Origin: Truepera radiovictrix DSM 17093
Lineage (GTDB): Bacteria; Deinococcota; Deinococci; Deinococcales; Trueperaceae
Reading direction: 5' to 3'
DNA: 64,000 nucleotides
NCBI RefSeq assembly: GCF_000092425.1
Contig: NC_014221.1
Span: 2,237,001 to 2,301,000 of the forward strand
This document shows positions 9,019-17,889 of this stretch, piece by piece (the first letter of the stretch is position 1; every line of letters starts with the position of its first letter). The notes under the pieces are model-generated. The model saw nothing but the letters and a program-made list of their open reading frames with translations. It was not told where the DNA came from and searched no databases. Both the position numbers and the translations under genes were made by a program.

Positions 9019-10800
9019 ATGCAGTACCCGTTTTTAGGTGCCACCGTCGAACCGGGGGGCGTGCGCTTCCGGGTGGTCTCACCCATCGCTCAGCGCATGG
9101 AGCTCGTCGTCGAAGACGGGGGCGGTCAGAGCAAGCTCTACGACATGACGCGCCAAGAGGGGGGGCTTTTCGAGGCGTTTATCGCGGGGCTCCAACCCGG
9201 GGCGCGCTACCGCTACCGGATGGACGGGGGGGACACGCTCTACCCCGACCCCGCCTCGAGGTTTCAACCCAAAGGGGTACACGGCCCCTCCGAGGTGATC
9301 GACCCTCACGCGTACAACTGGCAGGACGCGGGTTGGGCGGGGGTGCCGCACCAAGACCTGGTGTTTTACGAGCTGCACGTCGGCACCTTTACGCCCGAGG
9401 GGACCTACGAGGCGGCGCGGGCCAAACTGCCCTACTTAAAAGAGCTCGGCGTCACCGCCGTCGAGCTCCTGCCGGTGGCTGCCTTTCCGGGGGAGCGCAA
9501 CTGGGGCTACGACCCGGCGGCGCAGTTCGCCCCCGCGCACCCCTACGGCCGCCCCGACGACCTTAGGCGCTTCGTCGACGAAGCGCACCGCCTCGGGTTG
9601 GCGGTCTACCTAGACGTCGTGTACAACCACTTCGGCCCCGACGGCGCCTACGTCGTGGGGCTCAACCCGCAGATGTTCACCGCCCATCACCACACCCCCT
9701 GGGGTCAGGCGATCAACCTAGACGACGAGGGATCGGCGGCGGTGCGGGCGTTTTTCCTCGAGAACGCCGTCTACTGGCTTCGCGAGTTCCACCTTGACGG
9801 CTTTCGCCTCGACGCCACCTTCGCGCTCGTCGACGACTCGCCGAAGCACTTTCTGGCCGAGCTCGCGGAGGTCGTATCAAGCGTCCCCGGTTGGCGGCGC
9901 CTGCTGATTGCCGAAGACCCGCGCAACATGCGCGCGCTCGTCGAACCGCGCGAGCGGGGCGGCTACGGCTTAGACGGCATCTGGGCGGACGACTTCCACC
10001 ACCTCGTGCGGCGCCACCTCGCCGGCGACCGCCACGCCTACTACGCCGACTTTACGGGCAAGATGCAAGACATCGCCACGACCCTCCAGCAGGGGTGGTT
10101 CTACACCGGCCAGCACTCGGCCCATTGGGGCGGGCCGCGCGGCACCTCCACGGACGGCCTCAAACCTGAGAACTTCGTCCTTTGCATTCAAAACCACGAC
10201 CAAGTCGGCAACCGCCCGCAGGGCAACCGCCTGACAGACGACGTCTCGCTCGACGCCTACCGCGCGGCGAGCGCGCTGCTGCTCTTCGCGCCGCAGCTGC
10301 CGCTGCTCTTTCAGGGTCAGGAGTGGGCCACCAAGACCCCCTTTCTCTACTTTACCGACCACAACCCCGAGCTCGGCAAACTGGTGAGCGAGGGGCGCAA
10401 GGAGGAGTTTAAAGACTTCCCCGCCTTCCAGGGCGACGTCCCCGACCCGCAGGACGAAAGGAGCTTTCTGCGGAGCAAGCTCGACTGGGGTGAACTGGAC
10501 AAAGAGGCGCACGCGGGCGTCCTGGCGCTCTACCGCGACCTCTTGGCGCTGCGCCGCGAGCTCTCGGGGGACATCGACATCGTGCACGTGACCGACGAAG
10601 GGCTCGTGGCGCGGCGCGGTCCTTTCACCTTGCTGCTCGCTTTTCAGGGCGGCACGACCCTGCCGCTGACGGGCGAGGCGCGGGTGCGGCTCGTGACCGA
10701 GTCGGCGCGCTACGCCCAGGGCGGCCGCGAACCGACCTTTGCAGAGGACGCCGTGCACTTCCCCACGCCGGGCGCCGCCATCGTCGAGGTGCGCGCGTGA
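9019..10800 (+). CDS. treZ: Malto-oligosyltrehalose trehalohydrolase
   Basis: Cleaves the alpha-1,4 bond next to the trehalose end of maltooligosyl trehalose, releasing trehalose (TreYZ pathway). The 593-residue protein has an N-terminal CBM48-like beta-sandwich (GGVRFRVVSPIAQRMEL), then a GH13 (alpha/beta)8 barrel with the regions DVVYNHFG, DGFRLDATFAL (catalytic Asp), LLIAED (acid) and QNHDQVGN. The ATG follows a ribosome binding site (AAGGGGTG). The stop overlaps the treY start (GTGA). Trehalose is the expected compatible solute or desiccation protectant of this lineage; that role is inferred. Confidence 0.95.
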   Translation: MQYPFLGATVEPGGVRFRVVSPIAQRMELVVEDGGGQSKLYDMTRQEGGLFEAFIAGLQPGARYRYRMDGGDTLYPDPASRFQPKGVHGPSEVIDPHAYNWQDAGWAGVPHQDLVFYELHVGTFTPEGTYEAARAKLPYLKELGVTAVELLPVAAFPGERNWGYDPAAQFAPAHPYGRPDDLRRFVDEAHRLGLAVYLDVVYNHFGPDGAYVVGLNPQMFTAHHHTPWGQAINLDDEGSAAVRAFFLENAVYWLREFHLDGFRLDATFALVDDSPKHFLAELAEVVSSVPGWRRLLIAEDPRNMRALVEPRERGGYGLDGIWADDFHHLVRRHLAGDRHAYYADFTGKMQDIATTLQQGWFYTGQHSAHWGGPRGTSTDGLKPENFVLCIQNHDQVGNRPQGNRLTDDVSLDAYRAASALLLFAPQLPLLFQGQEWATKTPFLYFTDHNPELGKLVSEGRKEEFKDFPAFQGDVPDPQDERSFLRSKLDWGELDKEAHAGVLALYRDLLALRRELSGDIDIVHVTDEGLVARRGPFTLLLAFQGGTTLPLTGEARVRLVTESARYAQGGREPTFAEDAVHFPTPGAAIVEVRA

Positions 10801-13457
10801 ACGCCTCCTACCGGCTGCAGCTCACCCCCGAATTCACCTTCGAGGACGTGCGGCGGCTTCTGCCCTACTTTCAGAAGCTGGGTGTCAGCCACCTCTACCT
10901 CTCCCCTATCACCGAAGCGCGCCTAGGCAGCACGCACGGCTACGACGTCATCGACCACAACCGCGTGCGCGAGGCGTTCGGCGGGCGCGAGGGCCTCGAG
11001 CAGCTCATGCAGGAGGCGCTGGCGCACGGCCTGCGGCTGATCCTCGACTTCGTCCCCAACCATGCCGGCGTGGGTCCGCGCAACGTGCTCTGGCACGACG
11101 TGCTCGCCTACGGCCCCCACGCGCCGCACGCAGGGCTTTTCGACATCGACTGGAACCCCCTCAAACCCGAACTCAAGAACAAGGTGCTGCTGCCCTTTTT
11201 GGGCGCACCCTACGGCCAGGTCATCGACGAGGGCGGCTTCGGCCTCGCGTACGCGGGTGGCCGCTTCTACCTCACCTACTTCGACAACCGCTTCGCGCTC
11301 TCCCCAGCGACCTACCCGGTCATCTTGGAGAAGCTCCTGCCGCTTTTCGAGCGCACCGACGCCTACTTCGACCTTAAAGACCTCCTCGAGGCCTACGAGG
11401 CGCTCGAGCCGCACGAGGTCGAGAAAGCCGAGGGGCTCCGGGTGCGCCTCACGGCGCTCGCCGAACGGCTCGAGCTGCAGCTCCCCACGCTCACCCCTCA
11501 GGAGATGCACGCGCTCTTGGAGCGGCAGTTTTTCCGCCTCGCGCACTGGCAGACCGCCGGTTTCGAGATCAACTACCGCCGCTTTTTCGACATCAACGAG
11601 CTCGTCGCGCTCCACATGGAGAACCCCGAGGTCTTCTGGGCGTCGCACAAGCTGCTCGGCGAGCTCGCCACCTCCGACGCCCTCGAGGGGGTCCGCATCG
11701 ACCACATCGACGGGCTCTTCGACCCGCAGGGGTACCTCGAGGGGCTCAAGGCGCTAGGGGTCAAGAAAGCCTGGGTCGAGAAGATCCTCGCGTCGGGGGA
11801 GGTGCTGCCCGAAGGGTGGATCACCGCGGGCACCTCCGGCTACGAGTTTATGAACGACGTCGTGGGCGTGCTCACCTACCCCGGCGGCGAGGAGCCGCTG
11901 CTGCGGAGCTACCGCCGCTTCATGGGGACGGTCAAACCCTACGCCGACGAGGTCCACGACGCCAAACGCTTGGTGATGGACACGAGCCTAGCGGGCGAGC
12001 TGGCGCGGCTCGCCAACGAGCTCGACCGGCTCTCCGAAGCGGACTACCGCACCCGCGACTTTACGCTGCCGTCGCTCCAAGAGGCGCTCGCCGAGGTTAT
12101 CGCCGCTTTTCCGCGCTACCGCACCTACTTGCCACACGACCCCGAGGAGGCGGCGAAGATCATCACCGAGGCGGTCGAGGCGGCCAAACGCCGCAACCCG
12201 GCGACCGAGCTTTCGGTGTACGACTTTATCCGGCGGTGCTTGCTCGAGCCCGGTCCCGAGGCGCTCGAGGAGGCCAGAAAGGCGTTTGTCGGGCGCTTTC
12301 AGCAGTACACCGCGCCGGTGACCGCCAAGGGGATCGAGGACACCACCTTTTACCGCTACGTCCCCTACATCGCGCGCAACGAGGTCGGGGGCGAACCCGA
12401 GCACTTCACCACGCCGCTGCACGCCTTTCACGCGCACGCGCGTTTTCGCGCTTTTCGCTACCCCGAAAACCTCCTCGCCACCGCCACCCACGACCACAAG
12501 CGGGGTGAGGACACGCGCATGCGCCTCGTGGCGCTGAGCGAGCTGTCCGAGCGTTGGGAGGAGACGGTCACCAGAGTGCACGAGCGCGCGCAGGCGCTCC
12601 GGCGCGCGCGGAGCACCGCCCCCTTTACGAGCAGCGCCCCGGGCAGCGACCTCTACCTCCTCTACCAGACGCTCGTCGCCCTGTGGCCGCAAGGCGCCGA
12701 CGAAAGGGAGCGCGAAACGCTCACCGAACGGCTCCTCGGCTACATGGAAAAAGCCATGCGCGAGGCCAAGCTGCGCACCTCGTGGCTCAACCAAAACACC
12801 GAGTACGAAGAGGAGATGCGCACGCTTGTGCGCGAGCTTGTCAGCGACCCCGAAGCGGCGGCGATCATCGAACCGCTCGCCGCCGAGGTCGCGCGCCTCG
12901 GGTTTCACAACACCCTCGCGCAGACCATCCTCAAGCTCACCACCCCAGGGGTCCCCGACTTCTACCAGGGCACCGAGCTCCTGGACCTCTCGCTCGTCGA
13001 CCCCGACAACCGCCGGCCGGTCGACTACGAGGTGCGCAGCGCGATGATCGATGCGCTGCAGGCGAACCTCGCCGCCCCCGACGCCGACACCTTGCGGGGC
13101 TGGATGGCGGCGCAGGACCCACGCGCCAAGCTCTTTTTGAGCGCCTTTTTGCTGCGCGTGCGGGCGCAGCACCCCGAGCTCTTTAGCGGCAGCTACCGCG
13201 AGCTCGAGGTTGCTGGCGAGGGCGCCGAGCACCTCATCGCCTACGCCCGCGAGGGGGGTGGCAAGGCGCTCGTGGTGCTCGTCACGCGTTTTCCGGGCCA
13301 CGCCGCAGCGCGCGACCTCTCGGGCGTGAGCGTGACGCTCCCCGAAGAGCTAGCCGAGCGCGACTGGCTCGAGCTGCTCTCCAGCGAACGGCTCGAGGGG
13401 GGGGTGCTGACGCTCGGCGACCTCCCCCTGCCGTTCGGCGTGCTCCTGAGCCAGTAA
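10797..13457 (+). CDS. treY: Malto-oligosyltrehalose synthase
   Basis: Intramolecular transglucosylase of GH13 that turns the reducing-end alpha-1,4 bond of a maltooligosaccharide into the alpha,alpha-1,1 bond of trehalose; TreZ then releases the trehalose. The protein is 886 residues. It begins ASYRLQLTPEFTFEDV and has the TreY-type barrel with LYLSPI, DFVPNHAGV, the catalytic block GVRIDHIDGL, and TSGYEFMNDV; the late region TPGVPDFYQGTELLDLSLVDPDNRRPVDY is diagnostic. The start GTG overlaps the treZ stop by 4 bases. No treS or treX gene is in the window. Confidence 0.96.
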   Translation: MNASYRLQLTPEFTFEDVRRLLPYFQKLGVSHLYLSPITEARLGSTHGYDVIDHNRVREAFGGREGLEQLMQEALAHGLRLILDFVPNHAGVGPRNVLWHDVLAYGPHAPHAGLFDIDWNPLKPELKNKVLLPFLGAPYGQVIDEGGFGLAYAGGRFYLTYFDNRFALSPATYPVILEKLLPLFERTDAYFDLKDLLEAYEALEPHEVEKAEGLRVRLTALAERLELQLPTLTPQEMHALLERQFFRLAHWQTAGFEINYRRFFDINELVALHMENPEVFWASHKLLGELATSDALEGVRIDHIDGLFDPQGYLEGLKALGVKKAWVEKILASGEVLPEGWITAGTSGYEFMNDVVGVLTYPGGEEPLLRSYRRFMGTVKPYADEVHDAKRLVMDTSLAGELARLANELDRLSEADYRTRDFTLPSLQEALAEVIAAFPRYRTYLPHDPEEAAKIITEAVEAAKRRNPATELSVYDFIRRCLLEPGPEALEEARKAFVGRFQQYTAPVTAKGIEDTTFYRYVPYIARNEVGGEPEHFTTPLHAFHAHARFRAFRYPENLLATATHDHKRGEDTRMRLVALSELSERWEETVTRVHERAQALRRARSTAPFTSSAPGSDLYLLYQTLVALWPQGADERERETLTERLLGYMEKAMREAKLRTSWLNQNTEYEEEMRTLVRELVSDPEAAAIIEPLAAEVARLGFHNTLAQTILKLTTPGVPDFYQGTELLDLSLVDPDNRRPVDYEVRSAMIDALQANLAAPDADTLRGWMAAQDPRAKLFLSAFLLRVRAQHPELFSGSYRELEVAGEGAEHLIAYAREGGGKALVVLVTRFPGHAAARDLSGVSVTLPEELAERDWLELLSSERLEGGVLTLGDLPLPFGVLLSQ

Positions 13458-13468
13458 CGCGCGCAAAA

Positions 13469-13520
13469 GCCGCGGGGCACCCACCCCCTAAGGCGGAGGT
13501 GGGGCGGGGCGCTCCGCGGC
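13469..13520 (+). terminator. Large hairpin after treY
   Basis: GCCGCGGGGC (13469-13478) pairs with GCTCCGCGGC (13511-13520), with an inner CCCACC/GGTGGG helix. No strong T-run follows. Probably ends the treZY transcript. Confidence 0.5.
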
Positions 13521-13522
13521 GT

Positions 13523-13556
13523 CTTAAGCTGGGCTTAAGGTTGCGCGCGCATAGTT
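13523..13556 (+). promoter_or_regulatory. Direct-repeat activator site and -10 box upstream of the propeller lipoprotein
   Basis: CTTAAG occurs twice exactly 11 bases apart (13523 and 13534), followed by ATAGTT (13551-13556). Direct hexamers one helical turn apart just upstream of a -10 are the usual layout for OmpR/PhoB-type response regulators. No consensus -35 is present, as expected for an activated promoter. The regulator is not identified. Confidence 0.4.
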
Positions 13557-13676
13557 AGCCGTTTCACGATGTCGGGGAGAAGGGAGGGGGCTTTGCGTGG
13601 CGTTTTGCGGTGAGCGTGCTTCCGTAGCGCTCACCACCGTGTGGGGCGACCTGCCCCTATCAACGCAGGAGTCACT

Positions 13677-14819
13677 ATGGCTCGCATCCGCTCCGCCACC
13701 CTTTTAATCGTTCTCCTCCTCGTCACCGCTTGCAGCAACCTCTCCGAGACCCCCGTAACCACGGTAGACCCGCTTTTTGGCGCCAAAACCCCCGGCGCGG
13801 AGACGGTGCGTCATCTAGCCGTCAGCGAGGAGGGCATCTTTATCGGGGGTCTATGGAATGGCCGTGAGGCCCTCGTCAAGTTCTCGCGGAAGGGGACGAT
13901 CCCCTGGACCAAGCGCCTGCCGCAAGAGGCCGAGGTCAAAGAGGTCACGGCCGGTCCGGAGGGCTCTGTCTACGTCGTTTACGTCAAAACGTACGCGCCC
14001 TTTGGCGGCCCCTATACCCAGCGAGACATTATCCTTGGGCGTTACGACCGGACTGGTGCGCTGATCTGGGAGCGCACCCTAGCAGCAGACCTCGGTAGGT
14101 GGGTTTCAGCGACCGCTGCCGCCGACAAAAACGGCACCCTCTACGTCTCTATGCCGCGCTCACGCGAGTTGCGCAGCTACCGGCCCGATGGCAGCCTCGT
14201 CTGGCGCAAACTGATCGACGAGGCCATCCTCGACTTGGACGTGTCGGCAAACGGCTTTATCCACACCGTTTCAGAGATTGAGGAGGTCTCTGCGGCGATC
14301 TTTTACAGATTGACGCGCTATAAACCCAACGGCATCCCCCTTTGGAGCGTGCCCTTACCCTACACGGACGACCCTCAAAGGGTTGCAGTAGGCAGAGAAA
14401 ACGAAATCTACGTGGCGACCAACAAAGAGGAGTACCCCCACGAGTGGTACACGACGCTGACCAAGTACAACAGCCGCGGCGCTCGGGTGTGGACGCGCGA
14501 CGTGCAAGACGCCATCGGCTTGCGCCTCGACGGGCTCGATGCCGACGCGCAGGGCAACGCTTTCATCGCGCTGACCAACCCGGATTGGGGCGCAGACGAA
14601 AAACCCAGCCGCTTCAAGGAGTTCTATACCTATAGCCCGAGCGGTCAACGCCTCGTCTACAAACGCTTCGACCTCGGCAGCGAGGCGCCCCTCGTCGGTC
14701 CCGCCGCGCTCTCCCCTACGGAGGTCTACCTGGCGACCTCAGGGGTCGGCGCCGAAGGCAAAGACGGCCTTCTGGTGCGGCTCGAGGGTCTGACGGGGAG
14801 GGTCACCTGGCAGCGCTAA
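13677..14819 (+). CDS. Lipoprotein with repeated beta-propeller-like blades
   Basis: A 380-residue exported protein. The N-terminus MARIRSATLLIVLLLVTAC is a lipoprotein signal with the lipobox VTAC. The body contains at least five copies of a motif of the form Y-x-P/R-x-G-x-x-x-W-x-R, about 45-55 residues apart (for example YDRTGALIWER, YRPDGSLVWRK, YKPNGIPLWS, YNSRGARVWTR). This resembles the strands of PQQ/SBBP-type propeller blades, so a surface-bound propeller is likely. No catalytic residues or partner are evident. The ATG follows CAGGAG at a good distance. The preceding region carries a response-regulator-like direct repeat, so expression may answer to an envelope signal (inference). 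Confidence 0.7.
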   Translation: MARIRSATLLIVLLLVTACSNLSETPVTTVDPLFGAKTPGAETVRHLAVSEEGIFIGGLWNGREALVKFSRKGTIPWTKRLPQEAEVKEVTAGPEGSVYVVYVKTYAPFGGPYTQRDIILGRYDRTGALIWERTLAADLGRWVSATAAADKNGTLYVSMPRSRELRSYRPDGSLVWRKLIDEAILDLDVSANGFIHTVSEIEEVSAAIFYRLTRYKPNGIPLWSVPLPYTDDPQRVAVGRENEIYVATNKEEYPHEWYTTLTKYNSRGARVWTRDVQDAIGLRLDGLDADAQGNAFIALTNPDWGADEKPSRFKEFYTYSPSGQRLVYKRFDLGSEAPLVGPAALSPTEVYLATSGVGAEGKDGLLVRLEGLTGRVTWQR

Positions 14820-14831
14820 AGTACCCCCCCG

Positions 14832-14873
14832 CCGAATGACGCTACCCGAGTGACGTTATCCAAATGACGCTGA
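14832..14873. repeat. Short tandem repeat, three copies of 14 bp
   Basis: Three degenerate copies of CCGAATGACGCTAC in a row (14832, 14846, 14860), the last running into the terminator hairpin at 14867. It is non-coding and lies between convergent genes. Confidence 0.7.
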
Positions 14874-14904
14874 CGCCCCGGTCGTTACGCCGGGGCGTCA
14901 GCGT
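14867..14904. terminator. 15-bp hairpin between convergent genes
   Basis: ACGCTGACGCCCCGG (14867-14881) pairs perfectly with 14890-14904 around an 8-nt loop. It sits between the lipoprotein gene (plus) and csoR (minus) and could stop transcription from both sides; the T-runs are weak. Confidence 0.6.
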
Positions 14905-14941
14905 GCCGCTTGGGCGCGTGCCAGGTTCTTAGGGCGGAGCG

Positions 14942-15259
14942 CTACCGGCTATACTTAAGCGCCTCCATCAGCTCCTCGACGATCTTGTCCGCGTCACCGC
15001 GCAGCGCAGCGGTGGTCACGTGGTCGCGGATGTGCGCGCGCATCACCTTGTCGCTGACCTTGCTGAGCGCCCCCTGCACCGCGCTCAACTGTTTAAGGAC
15101 GTCGACACAGTAGACGTCAGGGTCTTCGAGCATCCGCAGCACGCCCGCGAGGTGCCCATGGGCACCCTTGAGTCGTCGAATGGTCTCCTGGCGGGTCGCA
15201 GGGTCGAGGTGTAAGCAGGGGTCGGCCTTCTCGACCATCGGGTCTGGCACCGTTTCCAT
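14942..15259 (-). CDS. csoR: Copper-sensing repressor CsoR
   Basis: A 105-residue all-helical DUF156 (CsoR/RcnR) repressor that leaves DNA when it binds Cu(I). The family core is clear: RRLKGAHGHLAGVLRMLED, then YCVDVLKQLSAVQGAL, then AHIRDHV. The metal ligands read Cys (in YCVD), His and His (AHIRDH), the C-H-H set known from Thermus CsoR, instead of the C-H-C set of Mycobacterium. It is divergent from copB, and three 18-bp palindromes that look like its operators lie at 15343, 15483 and 17719. The ATG at 15259 gives a longer N-terminus than usual; an ATG at 15238 is an alternative. Confidence 0.92.
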   Translation of the reverse strand: METVPDPMVEKADPCLHLDPATRQETIRRLKGAHGHLAGVLRMLEDPDVYCVDVLKQLSAVQGALSKVSDKVMRAHIRDHVTTAALRGDADKIVEELMEALKYSR

Positions 15260-15342
15260 CCGCTATCCGTCCGTGAGGGCTGCGCCAAGGCGCTGGAGCT
15301 GGAGGCGTCTTACGCTGGGCTGTATCTGCATGACTTCCCCTT

Positions 15343-15360
15343 CCACCCCAGGGGGGGTGC
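15343..15360. promoter_or_regulatory. Candidate CsoR operator 1 (csoR promoter)
   Basis: CCACCCCAGGGGGGGTGC, matching the other two sites at 15 of 18 positions or so. It begins 11 nt after a minus-strand TACACT box (15372-15377), so it would cover the start of the csoR transcript. Autoregulation is inferred. Confidence 0.65.
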
Positions 15361-15465
15361 GTCTCCTTTAAAGTGTAGCACGGAGCCCTCCCGCTGAGGG
15401 TTCGCCACAACGCCCAGAGGACCCCTACGTGTTCTCGGGAACACCTTGTCTGCACGCCGTAGGTT

Positions 15466-15500
15466 TATGCTGATTTCACTTTCCACCCCCCCTGGGGTGG
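15466..15500 (+). promoter_or_regulatory. copB promoter and candidate CsoR operator 2
   Basis: TATGCT (15466-15471) is followed after 11 nt by CCACCCCCCCTGGGGTGG (15483-15500). The same spacing between -10 and operator is seen on the csoR side, which supports both. The -35 is poor (a TTGTCT at 15446 gives only a 14-nt spacer). Confidence 0.6.
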
Positions 15501-15518
15501 GTACAGATAGGAGGACGC

Positions 15519-17678
15519 ATGGCTGAGGAACCGTTGCCGGGTTCGCCGCGGGCCGAGAGACCTTCAAGCCTCGAGAAAACCGGGGAGCGCCTCCGCGACC
15601 GCGTGGAGCACGCGCGGCCGTTAGGGGCCGCTCATGATGACCCCCGCAAGCAGGGCCACCAGGGGCACGGTGCCCATCACGCGCACGGCGGGCACAAAGG
15701 GCACGAAGGACACGACAAGCACGCCGGACACAGCGCCCACATGTTCCGCAACCGCTTCTGGCTGTCGCTGGCGCTCACGCTGCCCATTCTCTACTTCGAC
15801 ATGCACTTTCAGGAATGGTTTGGCTACACCGCCGTGCAGTTTCCCGGCGTGGGTTGGGTCCAGCCGGTTTTGAGCGTCATCCTCTACTTCTATGGCGGCT
15901 GGCCCTTCCTGGAGGGCGCGCTGCGCGAACTCCGGGCCCGGCAGCCCGGCATGATGACCTTGATTGCGCTCGCCATCAGCGTCGCGTTCTTCTACAGCCT
16001 GGTGGTGACCTTCGGCGTCATCGAGGGGATGCCGCTCTACTGGGAGCTCGCCACCTTGATCCTGATCATGGTCTTGGGCCACTGGATCGAGATGGCCTCG
16101 GTAGAGGGTGCCAGCAGGGCGCTCGAGCACCTCGCCTCGCTGGTGCCTGTGAGCGCGCACAAGCTCGTGGGGAATAGAACCGAAGAGGTTTCAGTAGACG
16201 CGTTGAGAGCGGGCGACCGCATCCTCATCCGCCCCGGTGAACAGGTTCCCGCCGACGGCGTGGTGATGGACGGCGCCTCGAGCGTCAATGAAGCCTTTCT
16301 CACCGGCGAGTCGCGCCCGGTCCCTAAAGAGCAGGGGGCTGAAGTCGTCGCCGGGGCGGTGAACGGCGAAGGGGCTTTAACCGTTGAGGTGAAGCGCACG
16401 GGCGATCAAACCACCCTGAGCCAGATCCAACGCCTCGTAGCAGAGGCCCAGGCGTCGCGCAGCCGCTTCCAGAACCTCGCCGACCGCGCCGCCGGCTGGC
16501 TCACCTACATCGCCGTGGGCGCGGGCACGCTCACCTTCCTAGCCTGGCTGCTGCTCGGTTTCGACCTGAACTTCGCCATCACCCGCACGGTGACGGTGCT
16601 GGTCATGGCCTGCCCGCACGCCCTGGGCCTCGCCATCCCGCTGGTCATCGTCAACGCGACCGCCATGAGCGCCAAAAACGGCATCCTGGTGCGCAACCGC
16701 GAGGCGTTCGAGCGCGCCCGCGACCTCAAAATCGTCGCCTTTGACAAGACCGGCACGCTCACCGAAGGCAAGTTCGGGGTGCGGAGCGTCTACACGGGCG
16801 GCGTGGCCGAGGAAGAGGCGCTGACCCTGGCCGCTGCACTCGAGGGCCGTAGTGAGCACCCGCTCGGCAAGGCGATCGTCGAAGAAGCCGACGCGCGAAC
16901 CCTGGGCGTTCCCGACGTGCGCGACTTCGAGGTGGTCGCCGGGAAGGGCGTCGCCGGAACCGTGGACGGGACCCGCTACCGCATCGGGCGGCCCGAGTGG
17001 GTGAATGAGGGGGGGTTGAGCCTCCCCCCTGAGCTTCAGCGCGGGCTTGACGAGGCCGAGGGGCGTGGTGAAAGCGTCATCGCCATGATGGATGAGGGGC
17101 GCGTGCTCGCCCTCTTTGCCCTCGCCGACAAGGTGCGTGGGAGCGCCAAGGAGGCGGTGAAACGGCTCAAGGAGGCAGGCGTCCAGCCCGTCATGATCAC
17201 CGGCGACGCCGAGGCGGTCGCCAAGACCGTGGCGCAGGAGCTGGGCATCGCGCGCTATCACGCCCGTGTGCTGCCGGAGAACAAGGCGCGGATCGTTCGA
17301 GAGCTCAAGCAAGGCGGCCCGACCGCCTTCGTCGGCGACGGCATCAACGACGCCCCCGCCCTTTTGGAAGCCGACCTCGGTGTCGCCATCGGCGCGGGCA
17401 CAAACGTCGCCATCGAGTCGGCGGACCTGGTCCTCATCGAGGACGACCCGCTCGATGTGGTGCGCGCCCTGCGGCTCTCCAAAGCGACCTACAGCAAGAT
17501 GATTCAGAACCTCTTCTGGGCCACCGGCTATAACGCGGTCGCGCTGCCGCTCGCGGCGGGCGTCGCCTACGCCTGGGGAATTCTGCTCTCCCCTGCCGTC
17601 GGCGCGGTCTTCATGAGCGCCTCGACGGTGATCGTCGCGGTCAACGCCGTGCTCCTTAGACGCACGAGGCTGGCGTGA
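15519..17678 (+). CDS. copB: Copper-translocating P-type ATPase, CopB type (CPH motif)
   Basis: P1B-type ATPase of 719 residues that exports copper across the inner membrane. Instead of HMA domains it has a His-rich N-terminus (residues 39-74 carry about 15 His). Eight membrane helices follow. The ion-path motif in helix 6 is CPH ([12 protein letters not shown]), the mark of the CopB group, which is linked to Cu(II) or Cu(I)/Ag(I). The phosphorylation motif is DKTGTLTEG, the actuator is TGES, the nucleotide-domain HP is SEHPLGKA, and [10 protein letters not shown] is the hinge. The ATG follows the ribosome binding site TAGGAGG. An operator-like palindrome is 18 bp upstream. Confidence 0.94.
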   Translation: MAEEPLPGSPRAERPSSLEKTGERLRDRVEHARPLGAAHDDPRKQGHQGHGAHHAHGGHKGHEGHDKHAGHSAHMFRNRFWLSLALTLPILYFDMHFQEWFGYTAVQFPGVGWVQPVLSVILYFYGGWPFLEGALRELRARQPGMMTLIALAISVAFFYSLVVTFGVIEGMPLYWELATLILIMVLGHWIEMASVEGASRALEHLASLVPVSAHKLVGNRTEEVSVDALRAGDRILIRPGEQVPADGVVMDGASSVNEAFLTGESRPVPKEQGAEVVAGAVNGEGALTVEVKRTGDQTTLSQIQRLVAEAQASRSRFQNLADRAAGWLTYIAVGAGTLTFLAWLLLGFDLNFAITRTVTVLVMACPHALGLAIPLVIVNATAMSAKNGILVRNREAFERARDLKIVAFDKTGTLTEGKFGVRSVYTGGVAEEEALTLAAALEGRSEHPLGKAIVEEADARTLGVPDVRDFEVVAGKGVAGTVDGTRYRIGRPEWVNEGGLSLPPELQRGLDEAEGRGESVIAMMDEGRVLALFALADKVRGSAKEAVKRLKEAGVQPVMITGDAEAVAKTVAQELGIARYHARVLPENKARIVRELKQGGPTAFVGDGINDAPALLEADLGVAIGAGTNVAIESADLVLIEDDPLDVVRALRLSKATYSKMIQNLFWATGYNAVALPLAAGVAYAWGILLSPAVGAVFMSASTVIVAVNAVLLRRTRLA

Positions 17679-17718
17679 GTGCGGAGCCCGGTGCCTCTTC
17701 TGTGCTCCATCTCACTAC

Positions 17719-17736
17719 CCACCCCAGGTGGGGTGG
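17719..17736 (+). promoter_or_regulatory. Candidate CsoR operator 3 (copA promoter)
   Basis: CCACCCCAGGTGGGGTGG, a perfect 18-bp palindrome and the best of the three sites. It lies 126 bp before copA and 41 bp after the copB stop, so copA would have its own copper-controlled promoter. A weak TGTGCT (17701-17706) stands where the -10 is at the other two sites. Confidence 0.65.
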
Positions 17737-17799
17737 TAGATTAGAGGGAGAAACCGCTACCGTCCCAAAAGGCTACAGGCGGCGGTGGTTTAAAGCGTG

Positions 17800-17889
17800 A
17801 TGACCATGACGGATAAGACCTTGACAGCGTGGATGGTGATCCACCGTGAGAGGACCAGGAGATGCGACAGCCTGAGACAACCGACCTGA
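17800..17889 (+). CDS. Possible 29-residue upstream ORF overlapping the copA start
   Basis: ATG at 17800, TGA at 17887-17889, reading through the copA ribosome binding site and start in another frame. The product ([15 protein letters not shown] and so on) resembles nothing known. It has no clear ribosome binding site. It may be chance, or it may couple copA translation to an upstream event. Confidence 0.15.
   Translation: MTMTDKTLTAWMVIHRERTRRCDSLRQPT

Noticed and set aside
11988-13301. 437-residue minus-strand ORF opposite treY
   Set aside because: Long antisense frame typical of GC-rich codon bias; treY motifs on the plus strand are decisive.
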